Assembly: GCA_018644725.1 (NCBI GenBank)
Contig: JABGPZ010000038.1
Location: 1 to 42,703, forward strand
Length of the DNA stretch: 42,703 bases
Source: Phycisphaerales bacterium
GTDB taxonomy: Bacteria; Planctomycetota; Phycisphaerae; SM23-33
Direction of reading: 5' to 3'
The notes beneath the pieces were generated by a model that had not been told where the DNA came from, ran no database searches, and was given only the letters and a program-made list of their open reading frames with translations. Of the stretch, positions 24,817 to 33,235 are shown piece after piece. Within the stretch, counting starts at the first letter, position 1, and every line of letters begins with the position of its first letter. Position numbers and translations under genes: made by a program.

Positions 24817-24895
24817 ATAATTCCAGTGCTATGCCTCTATCTGGGCAGCAATGGACACTATACACATGTCACACCGAAACCAGGAGACACCTTCC

Positions 24896-27091
24896 ATGAG
24901 CAAGCACACTGTTCGCAAAAGCGCCATCGACACCATCGCCAAGGTTAAGCCCGCAGGCGGCGCGGTTGATTACCTCGAAACCGATGTTCGCGACGTCTAT
25001 TCCTGCAATGTGTTCACTGACACGATTCAGCGTGAACGCCTGCCCAAGGATATTTATAAGAAGCTCCAGGCCACGATCAACTCGGGCAAGGGTCTCGACT
25101 CGGCGATTGCCGACTCGGTTGCCGTTGCGATGCGCGACTGGGCCATTGAAGGCGGCGCGACGCACTATTGCCACTGGTTCCAGCCGATGACCGGCTCGAC
25201 GGCCGAGAAGCATGACAGCTTCATCGAGCCCGATGGCGGCGGCGTGGTGATGAAGTTCAGCGGCAAAGACCTTGTTCGCGGTGAGCCCGATGCCTCGAGT
25301 TTCCCCTCGGGCGGCCTGCGCGCGACCTTCGAAGCCCGCGGCTATACCGCGTGGGATCCTTCCAGCTCGGCATTCCTGCTCGAAGGCCCCAACGGCGTGA
25401 CCCTCGTGATTCCCACGATGTTCATCAGCTGGACCGGCGAAGCGCTCGGCGCGAAGACCCCGCTGCTGCGGAGTGATGCAGCCATCAGCAATGCCACCTT
25501 GCGCTTGCTGAAGCTCTTCGGCAATAACGAAGCGACCCGCATCGCCAGCTCGCTTGGTGCGGAACAGGAATATTTCCTCGTCGACAAGCATTTCGCACTG
25601 CACCGTCCTGACCTGACCAACTGTGGCCGGACGCTCTTTGGCGCCAAGCCCCCCAAGGGTCAGGAACTCGACGACAACTACTTCGGTGCCATCGAAGAAC
25701 GCGTCATCGCCTGCATGGCCGAAATGGAATACGAACTCATCAAGATCGGCGTGCCGATCAAGACCCGTCACAACGAAGTGGCCCCCGGTCAGTTCGAACT
25801 CGCGCCGACCTTTGAAGCCTCGAACATCGCCGCCGACCACCAGATGATCACGATGGAAATCCTCCGTCGCGTCTCCGACCGTCACGGCTTTGTCTGCCTG
25901 TTCCACGAAAAACCGTTCGCCGGCGTCAACGGTAGCGGCAAGCACGTGAACTGGTCGATCGGTGCGGACGTGGGCGGAAACCTGCTGAACCCCGGCGACA
26001 ACCCCCACGACAACGCGCAGTTCATCGCGATTCTCGCGGCCTGCTGCCGCGCGGTCCACAACTATGCACCGCTGCTGCGCATCACCGCAGCCAGTGCGGG
26101 CAACGACCACCGTCTGGGTGCGAACGAAGCACCCCCGGCGATCATCTCGATCTATCTCGGTGCCCAACTGACCGACGTGCTGGACACCATCGAAAGCGGC
26201 AAGAAGTCCAAAGCCGGCAAAACCAAGCCCCTCGAGCTTGGCGTGTCGATGCTTCCGAAGCTGCCGCGTGACGCAGGCGACCGTAACCGCACGAGCCCGT
26301 TTGCCTTCACCGGCAACAAGTTCGAATTCCGCGCGGTGGGCTCGAATCAGAATCCCTCGGCCGCGATCACGGTGATCAACACCATCGTCGCCGAGTCGAT
26401 CGACTATCTCTGCGACGAACTCGTCAAGGCCGCCAAGACCAAGACCCCGACCGAAGCACAGCTCAACAAAGCTCTGCAGAAGGTTCTGCCGAAGATCGTC
26501 AAAGACTTCCGCCCGGTGATCTTCAACGGCGACGGCTACACCCAGGAATGGAAAGACGAAGCGGCCAAGCGCGGTCTGCCGAACCTGCCCACCACGCCCG
26601 AAGCGCTCGACTACATCAACAAGAAGGACATCGTCGCACTCTTCAAGAAGTACGGCGTGTTCAGCAAGAAGGAACTCGACAGCCGCAAGGAAATCCACCT
26701 CGAGAACTACGCCTCGATTCTCAAAATCGAAGCCGACACCACACTGGTCATGGCGCGCACGATGCTTCTGCCGGCTGCGCTGAAATATCAGACGCAGGTC
26801 GCCGAAGCCTATATCAGCCTCAAGGCCGCGGGCATCGATTCCGAAACCCAGGCCAACATCCTGGGTGATCTCGCGGGAACCATCGATGCGTTCAGCGCTT
26901 CGATTGACACCCTCGCCGCTGCCATCGCCCACGACGCGCCGGCCGCCGCCATGAAGCACGCTTGCTACATGCGCGACACCGTCCTCGCTGCGATGAATGA
27001 ATGCCGCGAACTTGGCGACGCACTCGAAACCGTCTGCAACGATGAACTCTGGCCGATCCCGAGCTATAACGAAATGCTGTTCATCCGCTAG
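24896..27091 (+). CDS. glnN: Glutamine synthetase type III
   Basis: Condenses glutamate and ammonia to glutamine with ATP. The 731-residue length and the distinctive segments identify GSIII rather than GSI: LGAEQEYFLVD (catalytic metal ligands), RHNEVAPGQFELAP, FAGVNGSGKHVNWS (ATP-binding region) and NDHRLGANEAPPA. The C-terminal third is helical, including DFRPVIFNGDGY. ATG 24896 is preferred to 24851 because AGGAG lies nine bases upstream and the protein then starts MSKHTVRK. It has a sigma-54-type promoter and a terminator before metY, so it is likely monocistronic and possibly nitrogen-regulated; no glnB or ntrBC lies nearby. Confidence 0.96.
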   Translation: MSKHTVRKSAIDTIAKVKPAGGAVDYLETDVRDVYSCNVFTDTIQRERLPKDIYKKLQATINSGKGLDSAIADSVAVAMRDWAIEGGATHYCHWFQPMTGSTAEKHDSFIEPDGGGVVMKFSGKDLVRGEPDASSFPSGGLRATFEARGYTAWDPSSSAFLLEGPNGVTLVIPTMFISWTGEALGAKTPLLRSDAAISNATLRLLKLFGNNEATRIASSLGAEQEYFLVDKHFALHRPDLTNCGRTLFGAKPPKGQELDDNYFGAIEERVIACMAEMEYELIKIGVPIKTRHNEVAPGQFELAPTFEASNIAADHQMITMEILRRVSDRHGFVCLFHEKPFAGVNGSGKHVNWSIGADVGGNLLNPGDNPHDNAQFIAILAACCRAVHNYAPLLRITAASAGNDHRLGANEAPPAIISIYLGAQLTDVLDTIESGKKSKAGKTKPLELGVSMLPKLPRDAGDRNRTSPFAFTGNKFEFRAVGSNQNPSAAITVINTIVAESIDYLCDELVKAAKTKTPTEAQLNKALQKVLPKIVKDFRPVIFNGDGYTQEWKDEAAKRGLPNLPTTPEALDYINKKDIVALFKKYGVFSKKELDSRKEIHLENYASILKIEADTTLVMARTMLLPAALKYQTQVAEAYISLKAAGIDSETQANILGDLAGTIDAFSASIDTLAAAIAHDAPAAAMKHACYMRDTVLAAMNECRELGDALETVCNDELWPIPSYNEMLFIR

Positions 27092-27125
27092 GATTCAGGC
27101 GGGTAACGCAAACAACACCAAAAAA

Positions 27126-27159
27126 GTGCGGTTCTCCACTGGAAGAATCGCGCCTTTTT
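27126..27159 (+). terminator. Terminator of the glutamine synthetase gene
   Basis: GTGCGGTTCT (27126-27135) pairs with AGAATCGCGC (27144-27153), with two G-T wobble pairs, followed by CTTTTT. Confidence 0.8.
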
Positions 27160-27162
27160 GCC

Positions 27163-27168
27163 TATAAT
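27163..27168 (+). promoter_or_regulatory. -10 element of metY
   Basis: Perfect TATAAT, 41 bases before the metY ATG and directly after the preceding terminator. No good -35 hexamer is visible because the terminator stem occupies that position. Confidence 0.5.
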
Positions 27169-27209
27169 GGCGCAAGTTACATTTAGGAAACTACACAAAG
27201 GAGCTTTCC

Positions 27210-28517
27210 ATGTCCGAACTCGAATTCAATAAACTTGGTACTCTCGCCGTTCATGGCGGTTACGATCCGTTTGACGATGCGCAGTTGAGCTGTGCGCCGC
27301 CGATCTATCCCACGGCGAGTTATATGTTCAAAGATTCCGATCATGCAGCCGATCTGTTCGCGCTCAAGGAATTTGGGAACATTTATTCGCGTCTGATGAA
27401 CCCCACATGCGACGTGCTGGAAAAACGTCTCGCCGCGCTTGATGGTGGGGCGGCAGCGCTTGCGTTTGCCAGCGGGATGGCCGCGATCACCGCGACGATT
27501 TGCACGCTCGCTCAGGCTGGCCAGAACATCATCGCCTCGAAAAATCTCTATGGTGGCACGGTTACGCTCTTCGGCCAGACGTTGCCCAAGCTCGGGATCG
27601 AAGTGCGGATGTTCGATTCGACCAAGCCCGAAGAAATCGCCGAACTCGCCGACGAAAACACGCGCGGCGTCTACATCGAGACGATTGCCAACCCCAACAA
27701 TCTCATCGCGGACTTCCGCGCTCTCGCCGACGCGACTCACGCTGTTGGCGTGCCGCTGATTTGCGACAACACCATCGCTACGCCCGCGTTGATGCGCCCG
27801 ATTGAACATGGCGTGGACATCGTGGTCTATTCGACGACGAAATACATCGGCGGCCATGGCGCGCACATTGGCGGGGCCGTGGTCGATGCCGCGACCTTCG
27901 ACTGGGAAGCCGAGCCCGAAAAATGGCCGCAGTTCACCGCGCCCGACCCGAGCTACCACGGCGTGGTCTTCACCGAGGCGCTCAAGCCCATCGGCAATGT
28001 CGCGTTCATCATCCACATGCGTACGCACTGGCTGCGTGACACCGGCGCCGCGATGAGTCCCTTCGCCGCGTGGATCATGTGTCTCGGCATCGAGACGCTG
28101 CATCTGCGGATGGAGCGCCATTGCGAAAATGCGCAGAAAGTCGCCGATTGGCTCGCGGAGAATCCGCTCGTAGATTGGGTCAACTACCCCGGCCAGACCG
28201 CCCACCGTAGCCACGAGTTGGCGAAGAAATATCTCACGGGCGGCTTTGGTGGCATGTTGGGCTTTGGGATCAAGGGCGGGTGTGAGGCCGGTAAAAAATT
28301 CATCGATGCGGTGAAACTTTGCCGTCACCTCGCGAACGTTGGCGATGCCAAGACGCTTGTGATCCATCCCGCCAGCACGACCCACCAGCAGCTCACCGCC
28401 GAAGAGCAGAAGGCCGCTGGCGTGAGCCCGGAGTTTGTCCGCATGTGCGTCGGCATCGAAGATATTGACGATATTATCGCGGATATTGACCAGGCCCTGA
28501 CGGCCTCGCAGCAATAG
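27210..28517 (+). CDS. metY: O-acetylhomoserine sulfhydrylase
   Basis: A PLP enzyme that joins O-acetylhomoserine with sulfide (or methanethiol) to form homocysteine or methionine. The 435-residue length, the opening LGTLAVHGGYDP, FASGMAAITATI and the PLP-lysine segment YSTTKYIGGHG with CDNTIATP fit the MetY group of the Cys/Met metabolism family. The C-terminal SGGFGGMLGFGI-type core is present as TGGFGGMLGFGI. ATG 27210 has AAGGAG eight bases upstream. The next gene makes its substrate (MetX), separated by a strong terminator hairpin. Confidence 0.95.
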   Translation: MSELEFNKLGTLAVHGGYDPFDDAQLSCAPPIYPTASYMFKDSDHAADLFALKEFGNIYSRLMNPTCDVLEKRLAALDGGAAALAFASGMAAITATICTLAQAGQNIIASKNLYGGTVTLFGQTLPKLGIEVRMFDSTKPEEIAELADENTRGVYIETIANPNNLIADFRALADATHAVGVPLICDNTIATPALMRPIEHGVDIVVYSTTKYIGGHGAHIGGAVVDAATFDWEAEPEKWPQFTAPDPSYHGVVFTEALKPIGNVAFIIHMRTHWLRDTGAAMSPFAAWIMCLGIETLHLRMERHCENAQKVADWLAENPLVDWVNYPGQTAHRSHELAKKYLTGGFGGMLGFGIKGGCEAGKKFIDAVKLCRHLANVGDAKTLVIHPASTTHQQLTAEEQKAAGVSPEFVRMCVGIEDIDDIIADIDQALTASQQ

Positions 28518-28537
28518 AACGACTTGCTCAGACCGCA

Positions 28538-28580
28538 ACAAACCCCGCAAACGGATATTCCATCTGTGCGGGGTTTGTGT
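28538..28580 (+). terminator. Long hairpin between metY and metX-metW
   Basis: ACAAACCCCGC (28538-28548) pairs perfectly with GCGGGGTTTGT (28568-28578); an inner stem, ACGGAT with ATCTGT, fills much of the loop. Only a short T-rich stretch follows, so it may be an attenuating or processing hairpin rather than a full terminator. Confidence 0.65.
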
Positions 28581-28617
28581 TATTATGTGGCTTACGAATG
28601 ACTTTAGCGAGGCCCGT

Positions 28618-30405
28618 ATGACCGAAATTGAAAACGCAGACATTTTTGCCGGCAGCGACGAATGCCGCTCTGGCACGGACTTACCGTTCCTTCAGACGGC
28701 GACGTTTTCTGACCCGCTTGCTCTCGAGCTGGGTGGGGCGCTTTCGTCTGTCACGGTAGGCTATGAGACCTATGGCGAGCTGAACGCTGCCCGGGACAAT
28801 GCCGTGCTCATCGCCCACGCCCTCACCGGCGACAGTCACGTCGCCAAGCACAACGACGAGGACGAGCCGGGGTGGTGGGACTGTTTTGTTGGTCCGGGCA
28901 AGGCCGTCGATACCAATCGCTATTTTGTGATTTGCCCGAATTGCCTCGGCGGCTGCCGCGGTACGACCGGCCCGGGGAGCACAAACCCCGCGACGGGCGA
29001 GCCCTATGGCAGTGCGTTTCCCGACATCACATTCGGGGACATTGTCGCCGTGCAAAAACGCCTCGTCGACCATCTCGGCATTGCTCGCTTGCGGGCGGTG
29101 ATCGGTGGGTCGATGGGTGGCCAGCAGGCGCAAATCTGGGGAACCGACTACACCGACTCGACGGGGGGGGTGGTGCTTGTAGCCACGAGTCCGCGCCTGA
29201 CCAGTCAAAGCCTCGCGTTTGATATTGTCGGGCGCAACGCGATCCAGAGCGATCCGAACTTCGCCGCTGGCGCTCCCGCGACGGGCCTGGCGATTGCGCG
29301 GATGCTCGGGCACATTACCTATCTGTCGTCCGAGGCGATGAACCGGAAATTCGAGTCCACCCGCAACGCACCGCGCGACGTGGAGACCGACTTCGAGAAG
29401 CTGTTCTCTGTCGGGTCGTACCTCGCGTACAAGGGCCAAAAATTTACCGAGCGCTTCGACGCCAACAGCTATTGCGCGATCACGCTCGCGATGGATCGCT
29501 TTGACATGGGCGCGACGGTCGAGCAACTCGCCGAGCGCTATGCGCCGAGCAAAACGCGTTGGCTGGTGATGAGCTTCACGAGCGATTGGCTGTTCCCGCC
29601 GACCCAAAGTCAGCAGATTGTCGACGCGCTTGTGCATTCGCAAATCCCGGTGAGCTATTGCAACATTCAGAGCGACTGCGGCCACGATGCGTTTTTGCTG
29701 CCGAACAACGTCGAGCGCTATGGCGGAATGACGGCCGGCTTTTTGGCGAATTTCGATACGAATCCCACTGCCACCGACGGCGAAGAAACGCACGATCATA
29801 CGAGCATTTTCCATCCCCAACGGCGCTTGGACTATGAACGCATTCTCGATCAAATCGGCGATGCCCAATCGGTCCTCGACCTCGGCTGCGGCACGGGTGG
29901 ATTGTTGTGCCGCCTGGAAGGGACGTCCGACATTCGCCTCTGCGGTGTCGAGCGCGACGAGGCCAGCGTGCAGGAATGCATCCGCCGCGGCGTCGATGTG
30001 GTTCAAGGCGACCTCAACGAGCCGCTTGATCGCTTTGGCGATGGCGAGTTCGATTGCGTCGTTCTCAGCCGGACCCTTCAGGCCGTCTTTGACGTCCGCG
30101 GGTTGCTGAGCGAAATGCTCCGCATCGGCCGACGCTGCGTGGTGTCTGTACCGAACTTCGGCTATCACAAACTTCAGGAACAGTTCCGCCAGACCGGCCG
30201 GATGCCCGAAGCCGCGCTGCTGCATCACAAGTGGTACGACACGCCGAACATTCGCGTGCTCACCCTGAGCGACTTCGAAGCGTTCTGCACCGAACACGCC
30301 ATCACGATTGACAAGCGTGTTCTGCTCGACAGCGAGCAGGGCAGTGAGGTCGACCGTGACGAACTTGCCGACATGGCGATTTTTGTTCTGCATCGGGAGG
30401 CCTGA
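28618..30405 (+). CDS. metX: Homoserine O-acetyltransferase MetX fused to MetW
   Basis: A 595-residue two-domain protein. Residues about 1-380 are MetX, an alpha/beta hydrolase-fold acetyltransferase that activates homoserine: nucleophile GGSMGGQQ, Asp in SFTSDWLFP, His in CGHDAFLLP. Residues about 395-595 are MetW, a methyltransferase-fold partner of MetX: DLGCGTGGLLCRL, GVERDEAS, VVLSRTLQAV and SVPNFGYH. The two are normally adjacent genes in many bacteria. ATG 28618 has GAGG six bases upstream. metY lies directly upstream, so the homoserine-to-homocysteine route is encoded together. Whether the O-acyl donor is acetyl- or succinyl-CoA is not decided from sequence. Confidence 0.93.
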   Translation: MTEIENADIFAGSDECRSGTDLPFLQTATFSDPLALELGGALSSVTVGYETYGELNAARDNAVLIAHALTGDSHVAKHNDEDEPGWWDCFVGPGKAVDTNRYFVICPNCLGGCRGTTGPGSTNPATGEPYGSAFPDITFGDIVAVQKRLVDHLGIARLRAVIGGSMGGQQAQIWGTDYTDSTGGVVLVATSPRLTSQSLAFDIVGRNAIQSDPNFAAGAPATGLAIARMLGHITYLSSEAMNRKFESTRNAPRDVETDFEKLFSVGSYLAYKGQKFTERFDANSYCAITLAMDRFDMGATVEQLAERYAPSKTRWLVMSFTSDWLFPPTQSQQIVDALVHSQIPVSYCNIQSDCGHDAFLLPNNVERYGGMTAGFLANFDTNPTATDGEETHDHTSIFHPQRRLDYERILDQIGDAQSVLDLGCGTGGLLCRLEGTSDIRLCGVERDEASVQECIRRGVDVVQGDLNEPLDRFGDGEFDCVVLSRTLQAVFDVRGLLSEMLRIGRRCVVSVPNFGYHKLQEQFRQTGRMPEAALLHHKWYDTPNIRVLTLSDFEAFCTEHAITIDKRVLLDSEQGSEVDRDELADMAIFVLHREA

Positions 30406-30408
30406 CCC

Positions 30409-31104
30409 GTGCCGCGCAATCTGATTTTAGGCCGCATTCAAGAGGAGATATTGTCTCTTCGCGCCGACCATACGATTCGTGTCGGCATTGACGGCGTCGG
30501 CGCGTCGGGCAAGACCACGCTCGCGGACGAACTTGCCGCGCGTCTTGAGGCCGCCGGGCGCGAAGTGGTCCGTGCCACGATTGACGGGTTTCACCATCCC
30601 CGGCCGCATCGCATCCGCCGCGGGGCCGACAGCGTCGAAGGCTATTACCACGATTCATTCAACTATCCAGCCGTCTGCGAGGCGATTCTTCATCCACTCG
30701 GCCCGGACGGAGCGGGGGAGTTTCGTCGCGCGGTCTATGACTTTCGCGTCGAGCAGCACGTGGATTCGCCCGTCGAGACTGTCGGGCCCGGCGCTATTCT
30801 CATCTTCGATGGGATGTTCCTGTTCCGCCAAGAGCTTGCGGAGCACTGGGACTATCGCGTGTTTGTCCACGCCGACTTTCACGTCACCCTCAACCGGGCC
30901 ATTGAGCGCGATTTGACCCTCTTTGGCAGTGAGGCCGAAATCCGTCGCCGCTATCAGGCGCGCTACATCCCCGGCCAAACCTTGTACCTCGACACCGTTC
31001 GTCCATTTGACATTGCCGACGCGGTGGTCCATAATAATATTCCGCAGACACCCACTGCGCACTTTGCCAGTGACGCTGGCAATCCAGAAGGAATCGATAC
31101 CTGA
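30409..31104 (+). CDS. Uridine kinase-like P-loop kinase
   Basis: A 231-residue P-loop kinase of the uridine kinase/phosphoribulokinase-like class. The Walker A loop is GVGASGKTTLADE (about residues 28-40), followed by ATIDGFHHPR, a typical nucleoside-kinase substrate segment, and a RDLTLFGS lid region. It is somewhat diverged from Udk, so another small-molecule substrate is possible. The start is GTG at 30409 with GGGAGG eight bases upstream, inside the end of metX-metW. It overlaps the next small gene by one base (TGATG), indicating coupling. Confidence 0.8.
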   Translation: MPRNLILGRIQEEILSLRADHTIRVGIDGVGASGKTTLADELAARLEAAGREVVRATIDGFHHPRPHRIRRGADSVEGYYHDSFNYPAVCEAILHPLGPDGAGEFRRAVYDFRVEQHVDSPVETVGPGAILIFDGMFLFRQELAEHWDYRVFVHADFHVTLNRAIERDLTLFGSEAEIRRRYQARYIPGQTLYLDTVRPFDIADAVVHNNIPQTPTAHFASDAGNPEGIDT

Positions 31105-31373
31105 TGAACCCTCTACAAAACTGGCTCGCCCGCCACAAGAACCCCACCAGCTTCTGGCTGCACATGATCGGGATTCCGGCGTGTTTCATTGCCGCGCCTG
31201 CGTTTTTGATTCTCGCGCGCTATTGGGCGGCCCTGGCGATGTTCATCGGCGGCTATGCAGTCCAATTTATCGGGCACTATATCGAAGGCAATCGTAGCGG
31301 CGAAGAAATGCTCCTGCGCCGTCTGCTGCGTCTCGATCAGAATTCGAATGCGCCGGACGGGAAATCCCGGTAA
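31104..31373 (+). CDS. Mpo1-like (DUF962) small membrane protein
   Basis: An 89-residue protein with the DUF962/Mpo1 pattern: HKNPTSFWLHMIGIP (residues 11-25), two hydrophobic helices, then QFIGHYIEGNRSGE. In yeast the relative Mpo1 is an Fe-dependent dioxygenase of 2-hydroxy fatty acids; the bacterial small forms are not characterised, so this is fold-level naming only. Histidines at 11, 20 and in IGHY are the likely metal ligands. Overlaps the uridine-kinase-like gene by one base. Confidence 0.8.
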   Translation: MNPLQNWLARHKNPTSFWLHMIGIPACFIAAPAFLILARYWAALAMFIGGYAVQFIGHYIEGNRSGEEMLLRRLLRLDQNSNAPDGKSR

Positions 31374-31388
31374 AACCGCTTGTTCCTC

Positions 31389-31417
31389 TTGTTCTCGCGG
31401 TGAAATCGCTGTATAAT
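31389..31417 (+). promoter_or_regulatory. Promoter of the FabZ-like gene
   Basis: TTGTTC (31389-31394), a 17-base spacer and a perfect TATAAT (31412-31417), 38 bases before the ATG. Confidence 0.65.
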
Positions 31418-31454
31418 TCTCTGTCGATTTGACCCTTACCCACGAAAGAACCCC

Positions 31455-31931
31455 ATGCCTCCCAAACAAATCCTCGACCTCTCGATGCTCGACGACACCA
31501 ATATTATTTCCGACCGCGAAGAGATCTACGGGAAATATCTCCCGCACCGTTTTGAATTTGAGCGCCTTGACGCGATCATCTACAATAACACGGAAGAGCA
31601 CACCATCGCGGGCTATCGCGATCTTCCGGATGATGAGTTCTGGATTCGTGGCCACATTCCGGGTCGTCCGATTTTCCCCGGCGTGATGATGATCGAAACT
31701 GCCGCCCAGCTCGTGAGCTATGCCGTCATGACCAGCGAAAACAAGGAAGGCTTCCTTGGATTTGCGGCCGTCGACGAAGTCAAGTTCCGCGGCTCGGTTG
31801 CCCCCGGCCAGCGCATTATGATGGTCGGCAAGATGATCGATATTCGCGCGCGCCGCTGCGTGGGCTATACCCAGGCGTATGTGGAAGGGAAGATGGTATA
31901 CGAAGGAAAAATTACGGGCATGTGGCTGTAA
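31455..31931 (+). CDS. FabZ-like 3-hydroxyacyl-ACP dehydratase (hotdog fold)
   Basis: A 158-residue hotdog-fold protein. It matches FabZ: N-terminal LPHRFEFERLDAI, then RGHIPGRPIFPGVMMIET with catalytic His67 and Glu81. FabZ dehydrates 3-hydroxyacyl-ACP in fatty acid synthesis; closely related dehydratase-like proteins act in other acyl pathways, so I do not claim it is the housekeeping copy. It has its own promoter and a terminator-like hairpin. No other fab gene is nearby. Confidence 0.88.
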   Translation: MPPKQILDLSMLDDTNIISDREEIYGKYLPHRFEFERLDAIIYNNTEEHTIAGYRDLPDDEFWIRGHIPGRPIFPGVMMIETAAQLVSYAVMTSENKEGFLGFAAVDEVKFRGSVAPGQRIMMVGKMIDIRARRCVGYTQAYVEGKMVYEGKITGMWL

Positions 31932-31990
31932 TCGCTACAGGTCCAACTGACCGAACACTACGCCGTAGCGATTTCGTTGCGGCGTTTTTT
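31931..31990 (+). terminator. Terminator with a competing hairpin after the FabZ-like gene
   Basis: ACGCCG (31960-31965) pairs with CGGCGT (31980-31985), followed by a T-run (31985-31990). An alternative perfect pairing, ATCGCTAC (31931-31938) with GTAGCGAT (31965-31972), shares bases with the terminator stem, so the two may compete. Confidence 0.65.
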
Positions 31991-32010
31991 ATGGGATCAT
32001 CGCACGATTT

Positions 32011-33195
32011 ATGACGGAGCTGACTTTCCAATTTGACGACGCGGCCGACCTGCCTCCCTCGCCGAGCGAAGCGGATTTGCGCGTTATTCCCGCCGCGCGC
32101 GGTGTCGTGCTGCTGGAGACCGCGACCGGCGAGCCGGTGGTCTTGCTGACGGCGGGGTCCATGCGAGCACGCGTCGCGACCCGGTTGCTCGAAGACGCGG
32201 AGAAACCCACCAGTCGCACGCGCGGCCAATTGCGTGGTGTGGTGGGTCGTGCACGCTGGATTCGGTGCGGCGGGATGTGGGAAACGCACTGGCGCTATCT
32301 GGAAATCGCGGCCGAGCTTTGGCCGAAGTCCTATGTATCGATGGTGACCTGGAAACCGCCGTCGTGGCTGACGCTGGAGATTGAGTCGGACTATCCCCAT
32401 TTTCGTATCACGCGCGATCCGCGCGGCGGGGGAGAATGTATCGGTCCGTTTTTGACCCGCCGAGATGCCGACGCGTTTCTTCAATCGCTCACCGACGCGT
32501 TTTGCCTTTGCCGGAGCGCGGCGTGTCTGCGAAAATCGCCCCACGGCACGAAATGCAACCACGGCCAAATGGGCCGATGCCTCTCGCCGGTGGATGGCAC
32601 GATTTCGATGCCGGACTATCGCCTGGCCTTGCGCGATGCATTCGACTTTGCCGCAGGAGAGCGCACGCCATTGCGCGATTCGCTTCAGGCGGAGATGACC
32701 CAGGCCGCGGCAACGCTTGCCTTTGAAGAGGCCGCCGCGATCAAAACGCGTCTCGATCGGCTCAAGGATTTCGATCAGCCTCGCTATGCGACCGTCGCCC
32801 GCCTCGAAGAATTTCGCTGGTTGTTTGTCGAGCGGGGTGTCGGCGCCAACACGATACAACTCTTCCATATCCGCCCGGACAAACTCTATGCAGGGAGTGT
32901 ATTCCGCTGGCCTTTGGAGCCCGATCAGCTCGACGCCGAAATTCAAAGTGCTCATGCGCTCCCCGCCAATACTGAATCGATCGAGCCCTTGAGCCTGCTG
33001 CGCTGCTCGTTGGCGACGCGCCAGCTTCATGCCGACGAGGCTCGGCGCGGAATTGTTCTTCACTGGGGTGCTGACATCGATGCACAAACTTTGTATGATA
33101 GGATTGCCGATTGGATGGATCTTGCCGACGACGATGCGGCGCCATCCCAACCGGCGAGTGGGGAGGAGTTGAGTTCTGAACCGTCCTCAGCATAG
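32011..33195 (+). CDS. UvrC N-terminal-half homolog with a degenerate GIY-YIG domain
   Basis: A 394-residue protein aligned by eye with the first ~300 residues of UvrC. The N-terminal region (GVVLLETATGE...VLLTAGSMRARV) corresponds to the GIY-YIG nuclease, but the second YIG (IYVG in UvrC) is LLTAG, so the catalytic tyrosine is missing. The YPHFRITRDPRGGGECIGPF segment is UvrC-like, as is the Cys-rich stretch CLCRSAACL...KCNHGQMGRC. The fourth iron-sulfur cysteine (GPC in UvrC) is Val (SPV). A UvrB-binding UVR-like helix pair follows (LAFEEAAAIKTRLDRL). The RNase H-like second nuclease and HhH domains are absent. ATG 32011 has only a weak ribosome site. A repair accessory or regulator is possible. 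Confidence 0.72.
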   Translation: MTELTFQFDDAADLPPSPSEADLRVIPAARGVVLLETATGEPVVLLTAGSMRARVATRLLEDAEKPTSRTRGQLRGVVGRARWIRCGGMWETHWRYLEIAAELWPKSYVSMVTWKPPSWLTLEIESDYPHFRITRDPRGGGECIGPFLTRRDADAFLQSLTDAFCLCRSAACLRKSPHGTKCNHGQMGRCLSPVDGTISMPDYRLALRDAFDFAAGERTPLRDSLQAEMTQAAATLAFEEAAAIKTRLDRLKDFDQPRYATVARLEEFRWLFVERGVGANTIQLFHIRPDKLYAGSVFRWPLEPDQLDAEIQSAHALPANTESIEPLSLLRCSLATRQLHADEARRGIVLHWGADIDAQTLYDRIADWMDLADDDAAPSQPASGEELSSEPSSA

Positions 33196-33235
33196 TCTGG
33201 GCTGGCTGCGCGGTCACCGGGTTCGGTGGCGGCGG

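Larger units (their letters stand above)
24475..24895. other. AT-rich control region between lepA and the glutamine synthetase gene
   Basis: 421 bases without a convincing gene and visibly AT-richer than its flanks. It holds a lepA promoter candidate, a pair of TACA-N4-TGTA palindromes, a sigma-54-type promoter and the AGGAG ribosome site of the glutamine synthetase gene. TGTACA also occurs at 24544-24549 and TTGTACAA at 24597-24604. A 118-codon open frame across it looks like chance. Confidence 0.7.

Noticed and set aside
24543-24899. Small plus-strand frame in the AT-rich control region
   Set aside because: Covers promoter elements, has no ribosome site and reads through unrelated, low-quality sequence.
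24869-26959. A 696-codon minus-strand frame
   Set aside because: Opposite strand of glutamine synthetase, with no start signal or family.
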